NCBI GenBank assembly: GCA_014155875.1
Contig: JACEFZ010006280.1
Coordinates: 146,501 to 210,500 of the forward strand
Direction of reading: 5' to 3'
Length of the DNA stretch: 64,000 nucleotides
From: Cepaea nemoralis
Lineage: Eukaryota > Mollusca > Gastropoda > Stylommatophora > Helicidae
Shown: positions 19,757 through 31,450 of the stretch, piece by piece
How positions within the stretch are numbered: the first letter of the stretch is position 1
Layout: each line of letters starts with the position of its first letter
Translations under genes and position numbers: made by a program
Notes under the pieces: model-generated
Seen by the model: the letters and a program-made list of their open reading frames with translations, nothing else
Told to the model about the DNA's origin: nothing
The model's database searches: none

Positions 19757-21795
19757 ATTTTAAATACTACAAAAATAACATGTGAAACCACGCAGATACA
19801 CAAAACACGGATAAAGAAAATAACAATTTGGTGGAACGCAGAAGTAAAGAAAGCGGTAAAAGACAAAAAGGAAAAAAATATAAAAAGTAGTTGAAGTACA
19901 AACAGGAATGTAATTACATAGAATATAGAATAGCGAGAAGACATGTGAGTATAATAGTAAAGAGGGAAAAACAAAACGACTGGGAAGAGTATGGAGAAAC
20001 CCTAAATAAAAACTACAAAGAGGCAACTAGAAACTTCTACAAAAAAGATAAGTGCAATGAGAACCAAAGGAGAACCTTTTGACCAAACTGCAATAATTAA
20101 CAGCGAATATGGAGAACCAATAGGTGAAAAAAACAAATCCTAATAATATGGAAGCAGTATTTCGAACAACTTCTAAACATCCCATCAAATGTCACAGGAA
20201 TTCAAGAGACCTACACGGATGTCACCGAAAAACTAGAACCAGACATACTAAAAGAAGAAATTATAGAAGCCATCAGATTAGCCCCATTGAACAAATCACC
20301 GGGACAGGATGAAATACCAAATGAACTAATTAAAGCAGCAAGAGATGTAGGAACAGCTTGGCTACATAGCCTATTTAACCACGTTTGGGTAGAAAAACAG
20401 ACACCATAAGACTGGGGAAATGCCATAATTACCCCAATTTGGAAAAACAAAGGCAGCAAAAGAGATTGCATACAATACAGAGGCATTTCACTGTTGAGTC
20501 ATACTGGGAAAATATTTTGCAAAATTCTTGAAAAAAAGATTACAAACTACTTTAGAACCCCAGGTAAGCGAAACACAACTTTGATTTAGGAAAAACAAAG
20601 GATGCACAGATGCCATTTTTGCTCTTAGACAACTTATAGAAAAATCAATCGAATTCAATGAAACACCTTGCTTAGCCTTTGTCGACCAAGAAAAGGCATT
20701 CGATAGAGTAGATAGAAACAAGCTGTGGGAAATCCTTAAACAATATGGAGTGAGTACAAATCTAACAAACCTATGTAGAATTTTATACAACAACAGTGAA
20801 TGCATAGTGAGAGCAACTGGAGGACACTCAGAACCCTTCACCATAAGATGTGGGGTACTACAAGGTTGTGTCCTGTCCCCTCTCTTGTTCATAACATATA
20901 AAGACAACATATGTAAAGAAACCAGCCAAGCAGAGACAGCAAGAATACCGCATGACGAGAACACAGAAGAAGAACCATCTGCAAATCTAACCATTAGAGA
21001 ACTCCTGTTTGCGGACGACCAAGCACTAATATCAAAATCAGAAGCTGAATTACAAGGCCACATGAATAGTCTAAACGAAATGTGTAGGGAACATAACATG
21101 AAAATTAGCACAAGCAAAACAGAGGTAATGACTATAACTAAAGAAGAACAAACAACAACAATTCACCTAAACTAACATCCCTTGAAACAAGTAAAGAGTG
21201 TCAAGTACCTGTCAGAAGACTAGATCGAAAATAGGTGCAATAAGGCAAACCAACTCATTGGAGAAATGGCACCAATACTAAAGAACAAACATGTATCAAT
21301 AACTACTAAGAAAGCACTTTACACTACTCAGAAAGCACTTTACAACACAATCTTCCTACCAACTCTATGCTACCAATGCCAAATCTGGACAATGACAGAA
21401 AAAGAGAAAGGAAAAATAACAACAACAGAAATGAGATTCGTGAGAAGAATACTCAAGTATCAAGAAGAGATAAGATCAGAAATGAAGAAATAAGGACTAA
21501 AGTGGGGGTTAAAGCAGCACTAGAATTTATTAGAAAGCAGCAAATCAAATGGTTTGGCCATGCAAGTAGGTTACCAGTCAACAGCATACGACAACAAGCA
21601 ATGATGTACCGACCAGATGGAAACAGAGGAAGAGGCCGACCACGTAAACGTTGGACGAAGGGAATAGCAGAGTCCATGGGAATATCGATATATGAAGCCC
21701 ATAATCGGGCACTCTCACGATGTTTATACTTCACCTCGACACCGCAAGGTACAAGAGGAACATGATTAGATGCGATGAGATGAGATATGTGTATG
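19757..21795 (+). pseudogene. LINE-D: RT and C-terminal module
   Basis: Plus strand, several frames: a basic linker (KREKQNDWEEYGETLNK), EIIEAIRLAPLNKSPGQDE, NAIITPIWKNKGSKRDC, YRGISLLSHTGKIF, AFVDQEKAFDRVDR (motif A, near 20680-20720), GVLQGCVLSPLLF (motif B), LLFADDQALI at 21002-21031 (catalytic motif C), and TEKEKGKITTTEMRFVRRIL. The C-terminus has QQIKWFGHASRLPVN and GRGRPRKRWTKGI. Stops and at least four frameshifts are present. The frame ends at 21765, followed by a GATGAGATGAGATATG tail and an AC microsatellite. The endonuclease is missing. A short relative sits in the hAT at 5421. Confidence 0.82.
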
Positions 21796-21797
21796 TG

Positions 21798-21803
<6 letters not shown>

Positions 21804-21854
<51 letters not shown>

Positions 21855-21870
21855 ATACACACACACACAC
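21804..21870. repeat. (AC)n microsatellite
   Basis: About 30 AC units with a CCAT interruption near 21853, preceded by alternating GC, at the LINE-D 3' tail. Confidence 0.95.
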
Positions 21871-21944
21871 AATTACATAAAAAGTACAATTTCTTATTGT
21901 TTTAGTTAAAGTAGTCGACAACATCTTGTTAGGATCGCACGGCG

Positions 21945-22160
21945 TTCCTTGTTGTTTTAACAATCCATCCATCATGTGCCATGCCGACAAGAGTGGGCGG
22001 TCATGTTCTACCATCTCACTCGTTCATCAGAGTCGTAGATCCGCCCCGTGTTCCTATCTCGACCATGCCACGTGGCCAAGCCATCCAGGTATTTACTTCT
22101 CGGTCTTCCCCTTGATCTCTTCCCTTCGATCCTGCCAGTTGTTGTTTCATAACTCACTCA
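21945..22160 (-). pseudogene. RTE-a 3' end fragment
   Basis: Nearly the same as the 3' end of the RTE-a copy at 35577: on the plus strand CATGTGCCATGCCG, GTGGGCGGTCATG, CAGAGTCGTAGATC and CCAAGCCATCCAGGTA appear in the same order. The tail reads GATGGATGGATTG on the minus strand. Heavily 5'-truncated. Confidence 0.8.
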
Positions 22161-22584
22161 CATTAAAAAATAAAAAAGAGTGCACTTTCTTACATGGAAT
22201 CCTGTTAGCACAGTGACCTCATTGGCCAGCGTCACACAGCCCTCTCAACCTGCTGTAAATGATTTGTAAAATATCTATACCTCAAGGGCAAAAGTTCACA
22301 AACCCATTTACAACTGATTCGTGCCACTAATGGACTTGAAATGTGTGGATTTTTTTATCGCTTCTGATTTTTCTTTCATTGTAGATTGTTTTCGATTGCA
22401 CACAGCAAAAATGTCTTTATCTGTGTTCCGATCTGTGGGTGAACCATATTGTAAGATCGGTTTGATCGCTACTGGCCTCTTTAACATTAACTGTGGTCAA
22501 ACCATAATTGTGTTTAATATTACATTTACAGTTCTGGTTAGACATAATAGTCCATACGCCTAGGTGGGAAACAATGTAGAACGG
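22161..22584. other. No recognised gene
   Basis: An 80-codon plus frame (22321-22560) has no recognisable motif. Otherwise unremarkable sequence. Confidence 0.35.
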
Positions 22585-22995
22585 AATTGGCGAACAGACA
22601 GAAATATTAAAATAAGAATATACAAGACAGGAGCTTTCGTAACACTTAGAAATTCGTGAAAGTCAAAGAGAGTTGAACTTAACACCAAACATAGAATTAT
22701 CTCCAATGTTCAATTAATACTATTATATGGATCTTAAACACAGAGACAAATTAACAGAATTACTAATAAACTACACACATCCACTAATTGGTGATTGCAC
22801 ATAATAGTGGAGATAAAATGGTATGACAGAATCACGAATGTAGAGGTCATGGAGAAAACTAAACAAATTTGAGGGAACCAAGACTTGAGGAAAAGACACT
22901 GGCACTAGATAAGTAACGCACCGAGAAAACTTGAGGACAGAAACTGGACACTCTTGCCTGGAACCCACAAGGCAAACGAAATAGTAGGAGACTTA
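22585..22995 (+). pseudogene. LINE-I 3' fragment
   Basis: Plus strand, shifted frames: QLILLYGS followed by INRITNKLHTSTN (RT thumb), IKWYDRITNVEVMEKT, then WNPQGKRNSRR. This WNPQGKR module is characteristic of one group of APE-type LINEs. Truncated at both ends. A LINE 5' UTR-like sequence follows directly. Confidence 0.6.
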
Positions 22996-23105
22996 AAACA
23001 CCTGGGTGGTGGGATAGGGGTATCCCATACCAAAAGTGAAGTAAGGTACCTAGTTCCCTCTACTAGTCTACGGGCCACCCTTGGGCAAGGGAAATACCCT
23101 TTTAG

Positions 23106-23136
<31 letters not shown>
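23106..23136. repeat. C31 homopolymer
   Basis: 31 uninterrupted cytosines in a LINE 5' UTR-like region. Confidence 0.95.
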
Positions 23137-23630
23137 ATTTAATGGTGAATGAAGTTGAGAGCAGCCAACAGATAGTTGTAAGTTATGGCCTCCAGCTTAA
23201 TGAAGGTAGGCAGATGATCTCTTTTTTGGGTGACAATGGCTACGGTCATCGATCAATACGGTCACTGCTAAGAAGGAGAGCGATGGCAGACTATGTTCTG
23301 TACATAAGCCAAGAAAATAATGTTTTGCTGTCTTATAGACAATTAGAGAAATGGCGTAAATGGGTGTTCCATATGAGCAGCCTCGCCGGGTAGGGGTAGT
23401 CAAGTGCACCAGGTGACTCCAGACCGTCAGCAAGCGACTGAGTACAAAAGAGTATCAACATTGAAAGTGGGAACTTGAAATGTAAGAACTATGAGTGGGC
23501 ACGGAAAGTTTGATAACATTTACAATAAAACGAGAAGACTTACTATGAATATGTTAGATATATCTGAGACCAGGTGGAAAGGAATGGGCATTATAACATC
23601 TGATGAATATATCATAATACGTTGTGGGGC

Positions 23631-23652
23631 GGGGGGGGGGGGGGGGGGGGGG
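23631..23652. repeat. G22 homopolymer
   Basis: 22 uninterrupted guanines, preceded by GGGGC, at the point where the endonuclease frame breaks. Confidence 0.95.
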
Positions 23653-23804
23653 AGAGAGATAAAAACGTCGAATTGTTGCAATTATAATGGTTTTTTTTTT
23701 CCATAATGGGTATACAGGCAGCAAAATCGATCAAAGGATATTGAACTGTATCATTGGCACCTTGCCGTCTTGATAGACTATATAGTTGTGCTTTAAAAAG
23801 GAAT

Positions 23805-25765
23805 GATAACTTTTACCTATGGCGGTAGTGAATGTGGCTGATAAGGCCAATTCTCGCTGTAAATGTTCGTTCACAGTGGGTGTATGTGAATACATTGTCA
23901 TATACACCATCATTCACCATCTTACGTCTCAACACGCTCGGTGTGTGAATTATCTGCAATAATGTTCTCCTTTGTCTTTATTCCATTTCTGATGTTTGCC
24001 CTCCATGCAACACGTTCAGCGGCGACTTGCTCCCAATGTGCATTATCAATGCATGTATCAATCATGTACCGCTTACACACATCTTTGTATCTTAGTAGAG
24101 GCCGACCCTGAGATCTCTTACCCATCTGTAATTCACCAAAAAATATGTCCTTTGGTGTTCTACCATTATCCATCCTCCTAAGATGTCCTATCCATCTAAG
24201 TCTACGAAAACTAAACATGGAATAAACCGTCACACAACCTGATCTTTCCAATACTTCAGTATTTGTGATTTTGTCTTGCCACTTAAAACCAAGAATTCTT
24301 CGCAGAAACCGCATATGAAAGCTGTTTAAACGTTTCTCTTAGTATGAGTAAGTTGTCCAGGTTTCACTGCCATAAAGAAGAGTACTAAGGACACAGGCTT
24401 GATAGACAAGGACATTTGTTTTGGCAGTGAGCTTCTTGTTCTCCCAGACTCTTTTTTCTTAAGCTTTTGTTGCATTGTTGTTGCTGCCCTACCAATCAGG
24501 ATGTTGATTTCCTGATCTAGGGATAATTTGCTATTTACCACCGATCGTAGATATGTAAAATGGTCTACCATCTCTAGTTTGGCGTCGTCAATAAAGATTG
24601 GTGGTACCTCATGTGCACATTGTGACATAATCTGTGTTTTCTTTTTGCTTATTGTTAAACCACATTCAGAACAAGCATTGGAGAATGCAGATAGTAGACA
24701 TTGCAATTCTTCCTCAGAGTGGGTCGTAACTGCAGCATCATCTGCAAAAAGCAATTCTCTGATCAGTACCCTCCTAATTTTGGTCTTGACCTTCAACCTC
24801 TCAGCATTGTAGAGCCGCCATCTGAGCGTGAGTGAATGTATATACCACCATCCTGATCACGAAAGGCATATTTCAGTAGAAGTGAAAAGTATATTCCAAA
24901 GAGGGTGGGAGCTAGTACACAACCTTGCTTAACTCTTGATTTCAAACTCTTCAGAAGTTGCACCGTCAAACTTGATTATACCCTTCATGTCTGTGTGGAA
25001 CGATTCCACAATGGACAGAAGAGTTGGTGGGCAGCCAATCTTCTTTAGTGCCTTGAATAGACCCTCACGACTGACCAAATCAAATGCCTTTGTGAGGTCG
25101 ATGAAGGCAATAAACAGTGGTTGATTCTGTTCACGGCATTTTTCTTGCATTTGTCGCAATGAGAATATCATATCAATGGTAGACCGGTTCTGTCGAAAGC
25201 CACACAGTGATTCGGGGTAGACGTGATCTCCTTGGACCTGAAGTATGCCCAGAACAATTCTGGCAAATACTTTTCCAACAATACACAGAAGTGAGATACT
25301 CCTATAATTGTTGCAGTCACTCCGATCGCCCTTGTTCTTGTACAGTGTTATGATGCTTGAATCTTTGAAATCCTGTGGGACTTGTCCTTCTCACTAGCAT
25401 AGCTCTATTGTTAGCTTGTGGATCTGTAGAGTGAGTGTGTCTTTCCCACTCCTGATAACCTCTATTGGAATCCCATTCTTACCTGCAGCCTTGCCAGATG
25501 CAAGTTCATTTATAGCACACTTAACTTATGTTATGGTGGGAAGTGTGTCCAGGTGGTCAAGAGTTGGTAGAGCCTCTATGGCGTTGAGGGCATCATCCGC
25601 TAGTTTGGTCTCACTTGTGTAAAGCTCCAAATAGTGCTCTACCCATCTGTCTATCTGCTGTTTCTTATCAGTTATGATTTCTCCAGTCAATGTTTTCAAT
25701 GGTGCACTTTTTTTTATCATTGGGCTACAGGCTTTCTTTATTCCTGAACAGCTTCCATCTAGACG
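23805..25765 (-). pseudogene. LINE-E: RT, C-terminus and decayed C2H2 finger
   Basis: Minus strand, right to left: TLTGEIITDKKQQIDRWVEH, an RT block with CGFRQNRSTIDMIFSLRQM and AFIDLTKAFDLVSREG (motif A), VKQGCVLAPTLFGIYF (motif B, after a one-base shift near 24930), LLFADDAAV (FADD at 24737-24748), FTYLRSVVN, WQDKITNTEVLERSG, RWIGHLRRMDNGRTPKDI, and near 23860 RTFTARIGLISHIH, the second half of a C2H2 finger whose first Cys is lost. It is related to the plus-strand element at 7913. Frameshifts near 24440 and 24930; the endonuclease is absent. A 93%-like internal scrap lies at 48368. Confidence 0.85.
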
Positions 25766-26074
25766 CCATTACATAAGTCAGAGAATGGTGTGCTGGGTTA
25801 ACAAAAATGGTGGTTGAACTTCCGATATATGAAAATGCCGGGAGAGAAGACGAAATAGTACAAACTAACTGTTGTGTGCGTCGTGAAATGTAATCATGTT
25901 CGGAGATTCGCACCTGGAGCCATGAGTTTTCTACAAGGTCGGCTAATGTATAGATGGTCCGGGTGGCATGATATTCTAATTAAAAACAGAGAAATTTGGC
26001 AATGTATAACAAAAACTGAGATGGGGATGAAAAGAACACGAAGATATGATAGCGGTTAGAAGTAAGTAATATCA

Positions 26075-26440
26075 TAATCATCACGTGCCATACCGGTTGG
26101 CTTAGGCATTCATGTCTCTCAACTCTACTGCTAATAATCCTCCATGCCACCGTCTCATTCTATCCAGCATCATTTCTCTTGGTCGGTCTGTAACTTTCTC
26201 TTCCCCTGGATCTTTACAGTTGTCACGAAGTTCTACAATGCCTCTCTTCTCATAACATGACCAAAGAAAGCTGTTTGTCTCTTTCTTATTGTTGTATAAA
26301 ATGGCCTACTTCCATTAGCCTGTTTCAGGAAATCGTCGTTACTAATCCGACTGTCCAAGGAATTCGCAACATTTGTCTCAGGAACCACATCTCTGTTGCT
26401 TCCAAGTTCTTCCTAATGTGTGTCAGTAATATAGAGAGTG
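26075..26440 (-). pseudogene. RTE-b 3' fragment
   Basis: Close relative of the 3' end at 1930-2330: on the plus strand CACGTGCCATACCGG, CTCTTCTCATAACATGACC, AAAGAAAGCTGTTTGTCTC and CCAAGGAATTCGCAACAT occur in the same order. Not open in any frame. Confidence 0.78.
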
Positions 26441-27789
26441 TACATGGGTGAAGTGTTTTGATGGGTAATGAGAAGGTATAATATTAAGCTGAAGATTACA
26501 CTTTTGAACAAAACTATGCTAATGTTGAGGACACGAGGACTTCAGCAATCCATGGCTAAGATTAATTTGTATTTCATTTGGGTACGAGCTGCATAGTTGG
26601 CCTATCATTGAATGATCACAACAGTTGGACAAACACAGGTTTGAGGGTTTAGATGTATGTATGTTCCCATGGGAAAGGTACCATGGGATGGCATGTGATG
26701 GGACTTAAAAATATGTCCCATGGACAAGCCTGCCCATTTGTCATCTAGGAGTCCTCTTATTCTTTTTAATGCTCTTCTTCTGCTGCTGCTGCGTGTGATC
26801 CTACTCAATGTTTCAGTGAAATGAGGGAATAATAACAGGTTCAGCGACTCCAATCAATAAATGATGCCACTAAAGAGGACAAATCTTCAGACTTCGCAAA
26901 GGGCACATCAGTTGTAAAAACATATGTTTAATAAAACTAAAAACTGGCCCTGCTAATGAATGTAATTGTAGAACTGGTAAAACGACATGGAAACATTTAA
27001 AAACAGAAGCCACAAACCAATAAAATAGTTTGCATAATTTATTATTTTGCTTATTTCGTTGCAGGAGTGTCTAATATATGCAGGTATATAAATATATATG
27101 TATAAAATATCCCTTAAGTCAATCATTTGGGATTGGCTGAATTCAGTCATTCACAGTTCTCAGATCCCATAGGTGTATTCATCAATCCCTCTTGGTCTCC
27201 TATACTCTAACTTGAGCCGTGCATCTGGAACCTATATTGACTTTTCAACAACCTAAAAATCAGCTCCAACATTCATCCATCAATAAAGAAGTTATCAGCA
27301 ACAGGAAAGACCATCATGTTAGTCCTGCATCAAGTTCCATTAAGTCCAAAAAAAAAATTTTTTTCTGAAATTTGGCTGTCTCAGTTTATAAAAAAATATA
27401 ATTTGTGCTTCCATGTGTCTCAAGTACCCTAATTTTGATACATAAAATGGACAATAAGCATGCACAAAATTACATAAAACATCGACCAGCCTATAAAATA
27501 TCCCATTAAAAATCAATCATGGGTACAACCAAGTATTTTGCCCCATAAGATAATAATAACATCATCATTCAACTATGTTGAAGTCCTAGTTGCCAATTGA
27601 AAAGTAGTAATAACATCTAGTATTATCACTATACACAAGAATAAACCATCTTGGAGATTCAGTGTGGGTTTACAAATATGGAATAAGACACCAACATGAG
27701 AGCGGTCACCCTAGATTCAAATACCCAGACTGAAATCCCACCCATGAATGGTAAGGTCCATTACCCAACACTATAAAAATAACCCAAGA
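26441..27789. other. No recognised gene
   Basis: AT-rich sequence without a frame longer than about 80 codons, microsatellite or recognised element. A (TA)-rich patch lies near 27080-27105. Confidence 0.35.
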
Positions 27790-28020
27790 CGTAGGTTTGA
27801 TTTGTGAGAGGTTACCTCGGATTTTAACACAAACATAGAGATCCCATGCAGGGTGCTCCCGGGGTTCAGTCCTAGACTCAAGGTACGAATAAGTGAGTAC
27901 CCTGAAGGGTGTTCCTGGGGTTCAAATCGCAGCATAGAGTTCACAATATGTGAGTACCTTGAGGGGTATTCCCGATGTTCAAATCGCGGACTCCAGGCTC
28001 CAATATGTGAGGATAGCCTA
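27790..28020. repeat. 57-bp degenerate tandem repeat
   Basis: Units beginning GTGAGTACC start near 27893, 27950 and 28007, spaced 57 bp, with an older unit from about 27805. Two units contain GGTTCAAATCG or TGTTCAAATCG, which looks like a box B. The rest does not fold as a tRNA. Confidence 0.65.
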
Positions 28021-28239
28021 CAACTCTTAGGCTATGGGTCCTGTCTGACCCGCCATAGATTGCATCAGATCATGCAGGTGGCCGCAGACTATACGGTTCT
28101 AAAATTTAAGGCGGTTTTATTATTGTGTTATTCATAATGATGCAGCGCCTTACACAGAGTAATGTCACAACATACATAATATCTGCGAGGGCAATGTCAG
28201 GAGTAGACTATGACACGAATCATGAACTAAAAGTTAGCT

Positions 28240-28470
28240 GCAACTCTTTAACAGGACGTCACAGTCAACTCCAGCATTTGTGATTTCTTTGCAAGCTTGT
28301 GTTCAGAAGTATGCCATTGCTTTCTGAACGACGCGCTCTCATATCATTGTATGAAAACCAGATAATCATCGTCTGCTTCCAAATTACCAGCTGCTGTGTT
28401 TCGAACGCGGTATGTGGGATTGCAAATTGCGATCCTAACGCCTTCACCACAATACCGGTTCTTACAAAGG
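28240..28470 (-). repeat. SINE copy (main family), minus
   Basis: CAGTCAACTCCAGCATTT, GCCATTGCTTTCTGAACGAC, GTTTCGAACGCGGTATG (box B region in reverse) and ACCGGTTCTTAC at the head end match the copies at 14183 and 11541. Confidence 0.65.
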
Positions 28471-28609
28471 TTAGTTGCATATACTCGACATCACAAGTCA
28501 AACCCAGAATATTTTGGTGGTTTGTGATTTCAAAACTACTTGTGACAAATTTCAAGATACATTTGAAAAATGTGATATAATGAGCACAACAAATGCGATT
28601 CGATTAAAA

Positions 28610-28890
28610 CAATTTACCACTTGAAAATAACATTGCATTACAAAACAAATGTGAGAGATTGATGGCAGAACACAAAGACATGGCACGTGATGAGCTGGCC
28701 ATTTAAACGAAAGACATTAACATCTTATAAGCACAAAATATATTTCTTAAGGAAAGATGAAAGTAGTAGAAATATATCACAGAGAAAACACCCAGTTTAA
28801 GAGAAGAAAGGGGAAACTTAAAGCAAACAGACATAGGACCAAATAAACCCAGCTACAAAAACTACAAGAGAAAAATCAAAAGTGCTATTT
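28610..28890 (+). pseudogene. LINE endonuclease-RT linker fragment
   Basis: Plus-strand homologue of 15370-15640: shared words include AACATTGCATTACAAAAC, GATTGATGGCAG and AAAGCAAACAGAC. Basic, multiply shifted; no catalytic motif. Confidence 0.5.
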
Positions 28891-28989
28891 CGGAAGAAAA
28901 GAAATATTTTGAAACGATTTCTTGTAACAGAATAGCGCATCTCCAGTTGTAAGGAAATGATGGAGACACGTTTAATACCAGTCAAGCTG

Positions 28990-29420
28990 AGGGCACAGAA
29001 CTGTGCATTAATAATTATCCCTCTTTTTGGGGGTGTCATAGGTATCCTTCTGAAAGATTATCTGCCTCATGACAACACAGTTAAAGGTCAGTACTATGAA
29101 ATCTTACAAGACTAAATAAAGACTGTGACCTGAAAATGAGGGACAGCGTGTATTCATGCTCTTCCATTATTCAAGACAATGCACAGCTTATGGAACTAGC
29201 AGCTAAGGATATAAATACCGAAATTCTTCTACAACCACCCTATTTTCTGAATCTGGTTCTATCTGACTTTTTCTTTGTCAAAATATTTTTTTTAACAGAT
29301 CAATGGAAGTCATGTTGGCAGAGAAGAAGTCATTTGGGCATGACATAAGCAGGGGGACAAGAAGAGTTGTCACTCTTTATAATCAGTACGTGCCCAAGTC
29401 AAAATGAAGAAGTCAAACTG
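28990..29420 (+). pseudogene. mariner-type transposase relic
   Basis: Plus strand: GVIGILLKDYLPHDNTV, IIQDNAQLMELAAKDIN and PPYFLNLVLSDFFFVKIF correspond to the mariner DDE blocks usually written as DNARPH and PPYSPDLAPSDF. The Asp of QDNA and the Asp of SDFF are kept, 34 residues apart in the family. Frame changes occur near 29130 and after 29345. No terminal inverted repeat was found. Confidence 0.7.
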
Positions 29421-29849
29421 GCATCTGATAACTGGTTCAGTTTTTAAAAAAAATAAGAATGTTCTAGTCCCATGTTCATTTCAAAGTCAAGTGTGCCAAT
29501 TCAAGCGGTAAATATATTGAAAATATATACAATTTCAGTTCTCTATTTCATGTTTTTCATTGTCAGAGTAAAGACTTATGGCCAATCCAATATAGTTGTA
29601 AAGAGATTTCACTGTGACAGTTTGTGTTGTCGGTGAGTAAGGCAGTCCATCCATTTGTGGGGAAAATAAAAGAAATATAACCTCATAAATGTTCCTGAAT
29701 GTTGAGAGGCTAGAGCATTATTCACCAAGGTCTTACTTACATATAGTTATATTTATCACACAACAGTAAAACTTCAGTACATTTTTTAAAACATGGAAAC
29801 CCACCAAAACTAAAAATGTAAACACACAACCAAAGTTAATAATTAAATG

Positions 29850-30060
29850 GAAGGTGCGGATATGTGGTTTTATAGAAGAATTTGAGAACACTATGGAGGG
29901 ATAGAGAGAGGAATGAAGACATTTTGAAAGAAATTAACTCACAAAGATCATTGGTAACTCGCATCAGAAGAAGACAGTCCACATTTTTTGGCATGTTATG
30001 AGAAGGGGAAAGCCGGAGAGAGAGACACGCCGTGACAACGACTGGTTGGTCACAAGTGTA
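29850..30060 (+). pseudogene. RTE-b-like LINE 3' fragment
   Basis: ADMWFYRRI, EINSQRSLVTRIRRRQSTF and the [10 protein letters not shown] block can be read in shifting frames on the plus strand. Truncated on both sides. Confidence 0.6.
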
Positions 30061-30681
30061 ATGTGCGTGAGTAAATAAAACTGTTATTAACATTTACCAG
30101 TGAATTGTGAGATCTATATTGTGCAGCAACAGCAAGGTCCAAATGACGATTAGTTGTACCATGTATTCTCTATTGATAGACAGTAGGTGTGTTGGTCATA
30201 CACAGAACGCTGAAAGGCAGGAAACCGGAGGTGTGTGATGGCAACCACGGTGATAACTGTGCTACAATAAAGTGATCGTGTGCCCTAAGGACGCGTTGAA
30301 CTTGTTGTGTGGTGTGCACGAAAGATTCGTACAGTGGTGATACGAGCCTGTAGAGATATTTCTAAATCTTCTAACCCCTAGACCAAAAACAAGATTTTGA
30401 CATGATCAGTGATCGGTGTTACATTTTACTCTTGACAGTCATTCTGCTCGTTGTGCAGTGTTAGTTTTATAATGCTCCCTTCCAGATAGTTGCCATTAAG
30501 TATTCTAACAGCTGCTTCTGCCGACTGCTTGGTTGCGTAGGCTATTAATCCTAAATTCATCCCTGAAATTTAGCAATGCAGTTTGTCAAACATGAATCTA
30601 TACATATAAAAGAGAATATAGTTTACAAACGGCTATTTACGTAATAAATTAACATTTAATCAAAATATTGCAAGGGGACTT
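30061..30681. other. No recognised gene
   Basis: Ordinary AT-rich sequence; no frame, RNA gene or repeat unit recognised. Confidence 0.35.
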
Positions 30682-30733
30682 AACTTAGTTAGTTAGTTAG
30701 TTAGTTAGTTAGATAGTTAGTTAGTTAGTTAGC

Positions 30734-30777
<44 letters not shown>
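30682..30777. repeat. (TTAG)n microsatellite
   Basis: About 24 units with GATAG and GCTAG interruptions. It is a TTAG repeat, not the TTAGG insect telomere unit. Its left flank CAAGGGGACTTAAC and the sequence at 31010-31070 both have counterparts at 41195-41275. Confidence 0.95.
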
Positions 30778-31239
30778 CGCAGTTTCAACTTCACAGCAAC
30801 GGGTCGTCCCCATTATGCTCCGTTCCTGTGCCAGTGAATATCACACAAAACGCTCCCCACTGCCCAATGTGAAAAGTGGAAAAGACAGGAGTATCGACAC
30901 AACAGCCCGCACATATACACTGTGCATAATGCCGCCGCCAGAATGTCAACACACCAGTTCCCCCACGAAACACCCAATTCATCTGTGATGGAATCGGCAG
31001 TCATTTTCCTATCTTAACAAGATGCTAAGAAAAGTTATATCAAGGGACATTAATTTTAGTAGCGTTGCTACATTATGTAATTTAAATAATTGTTGTATTT
31101 GTCTCAAAGTTTTATAAAATGTCTATCTACCGTTATGTACAGGCATATGCGTTATAATATAATGCTAAAATCTTTAAGGCATTTTCAAAGTTTTCATAAT
31201 AGAGGCACTCCTGTCTGGGAAATTACCAGTTCTAAGAAC

Positions 31240-31450
31240 ACTACTTTTTGAACTTAGAAGTCAGCATAAGGTCACCATACAGTGGATGCCATCCCACTGT
31301 GGAGTACGTGGAAACCAACAGAGCTGATCAACTGGCTAAGGAAGGAGCAAAAGAACAGCCTGATGTGCTGGCTGCTGAGGATGGGGACGGAGCACTTATG
31401 GGAATGCCCCGAATGCTGTGATGTCGATTCCTAAATCAATCAATGAATCA
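31240..31450 (+). pseudogene. LINE-F 3' end, internally deleted
   Basis: Plus strand: VTIQWMPSHCGVRGN (the His motif of RNase H), then ADQLAKEGA after one shift. The reading then jumps to the C-terminal RMGTEHLWECPECCDVDS block, skipping the usual spacer. It ends in an AATCAATCAATGAATC tail at 31431-31450, exactly where the RTE-a copy to the right is cut. Confidence 0.75.

Larger units (their letters stand above)
23000..23700 (+). pseudogene. LINE-H 5' UTR and endonuclease N-terminus
   Basis: 23000-23460 is noncoding and contains a C31 run and a stretch (23150-23330: GCAGCCAACAGATAGTTGT, GGTCACTGC, GCGATGGCAGACTA) shared with the sequence upstream of the RTE-a copy and with 11075-11245. 23462-23630 encodes the start of an AP-type endonuclease: KVGT-NVRTMSGHGKFDNI and MLDISETRWKGMGII, with a stop in place of Trp in the first motif. 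The frame is destroyed by a G22 run at 23631-23652, after which similarity is lost. Confidence 0.7.

Noticed and set aside
30682..30777. Telomere-like repeat
   Set aside because: The unit is TTAG, not TTAGG, it is short and interrupted, and it lies inside dispersed repeats.
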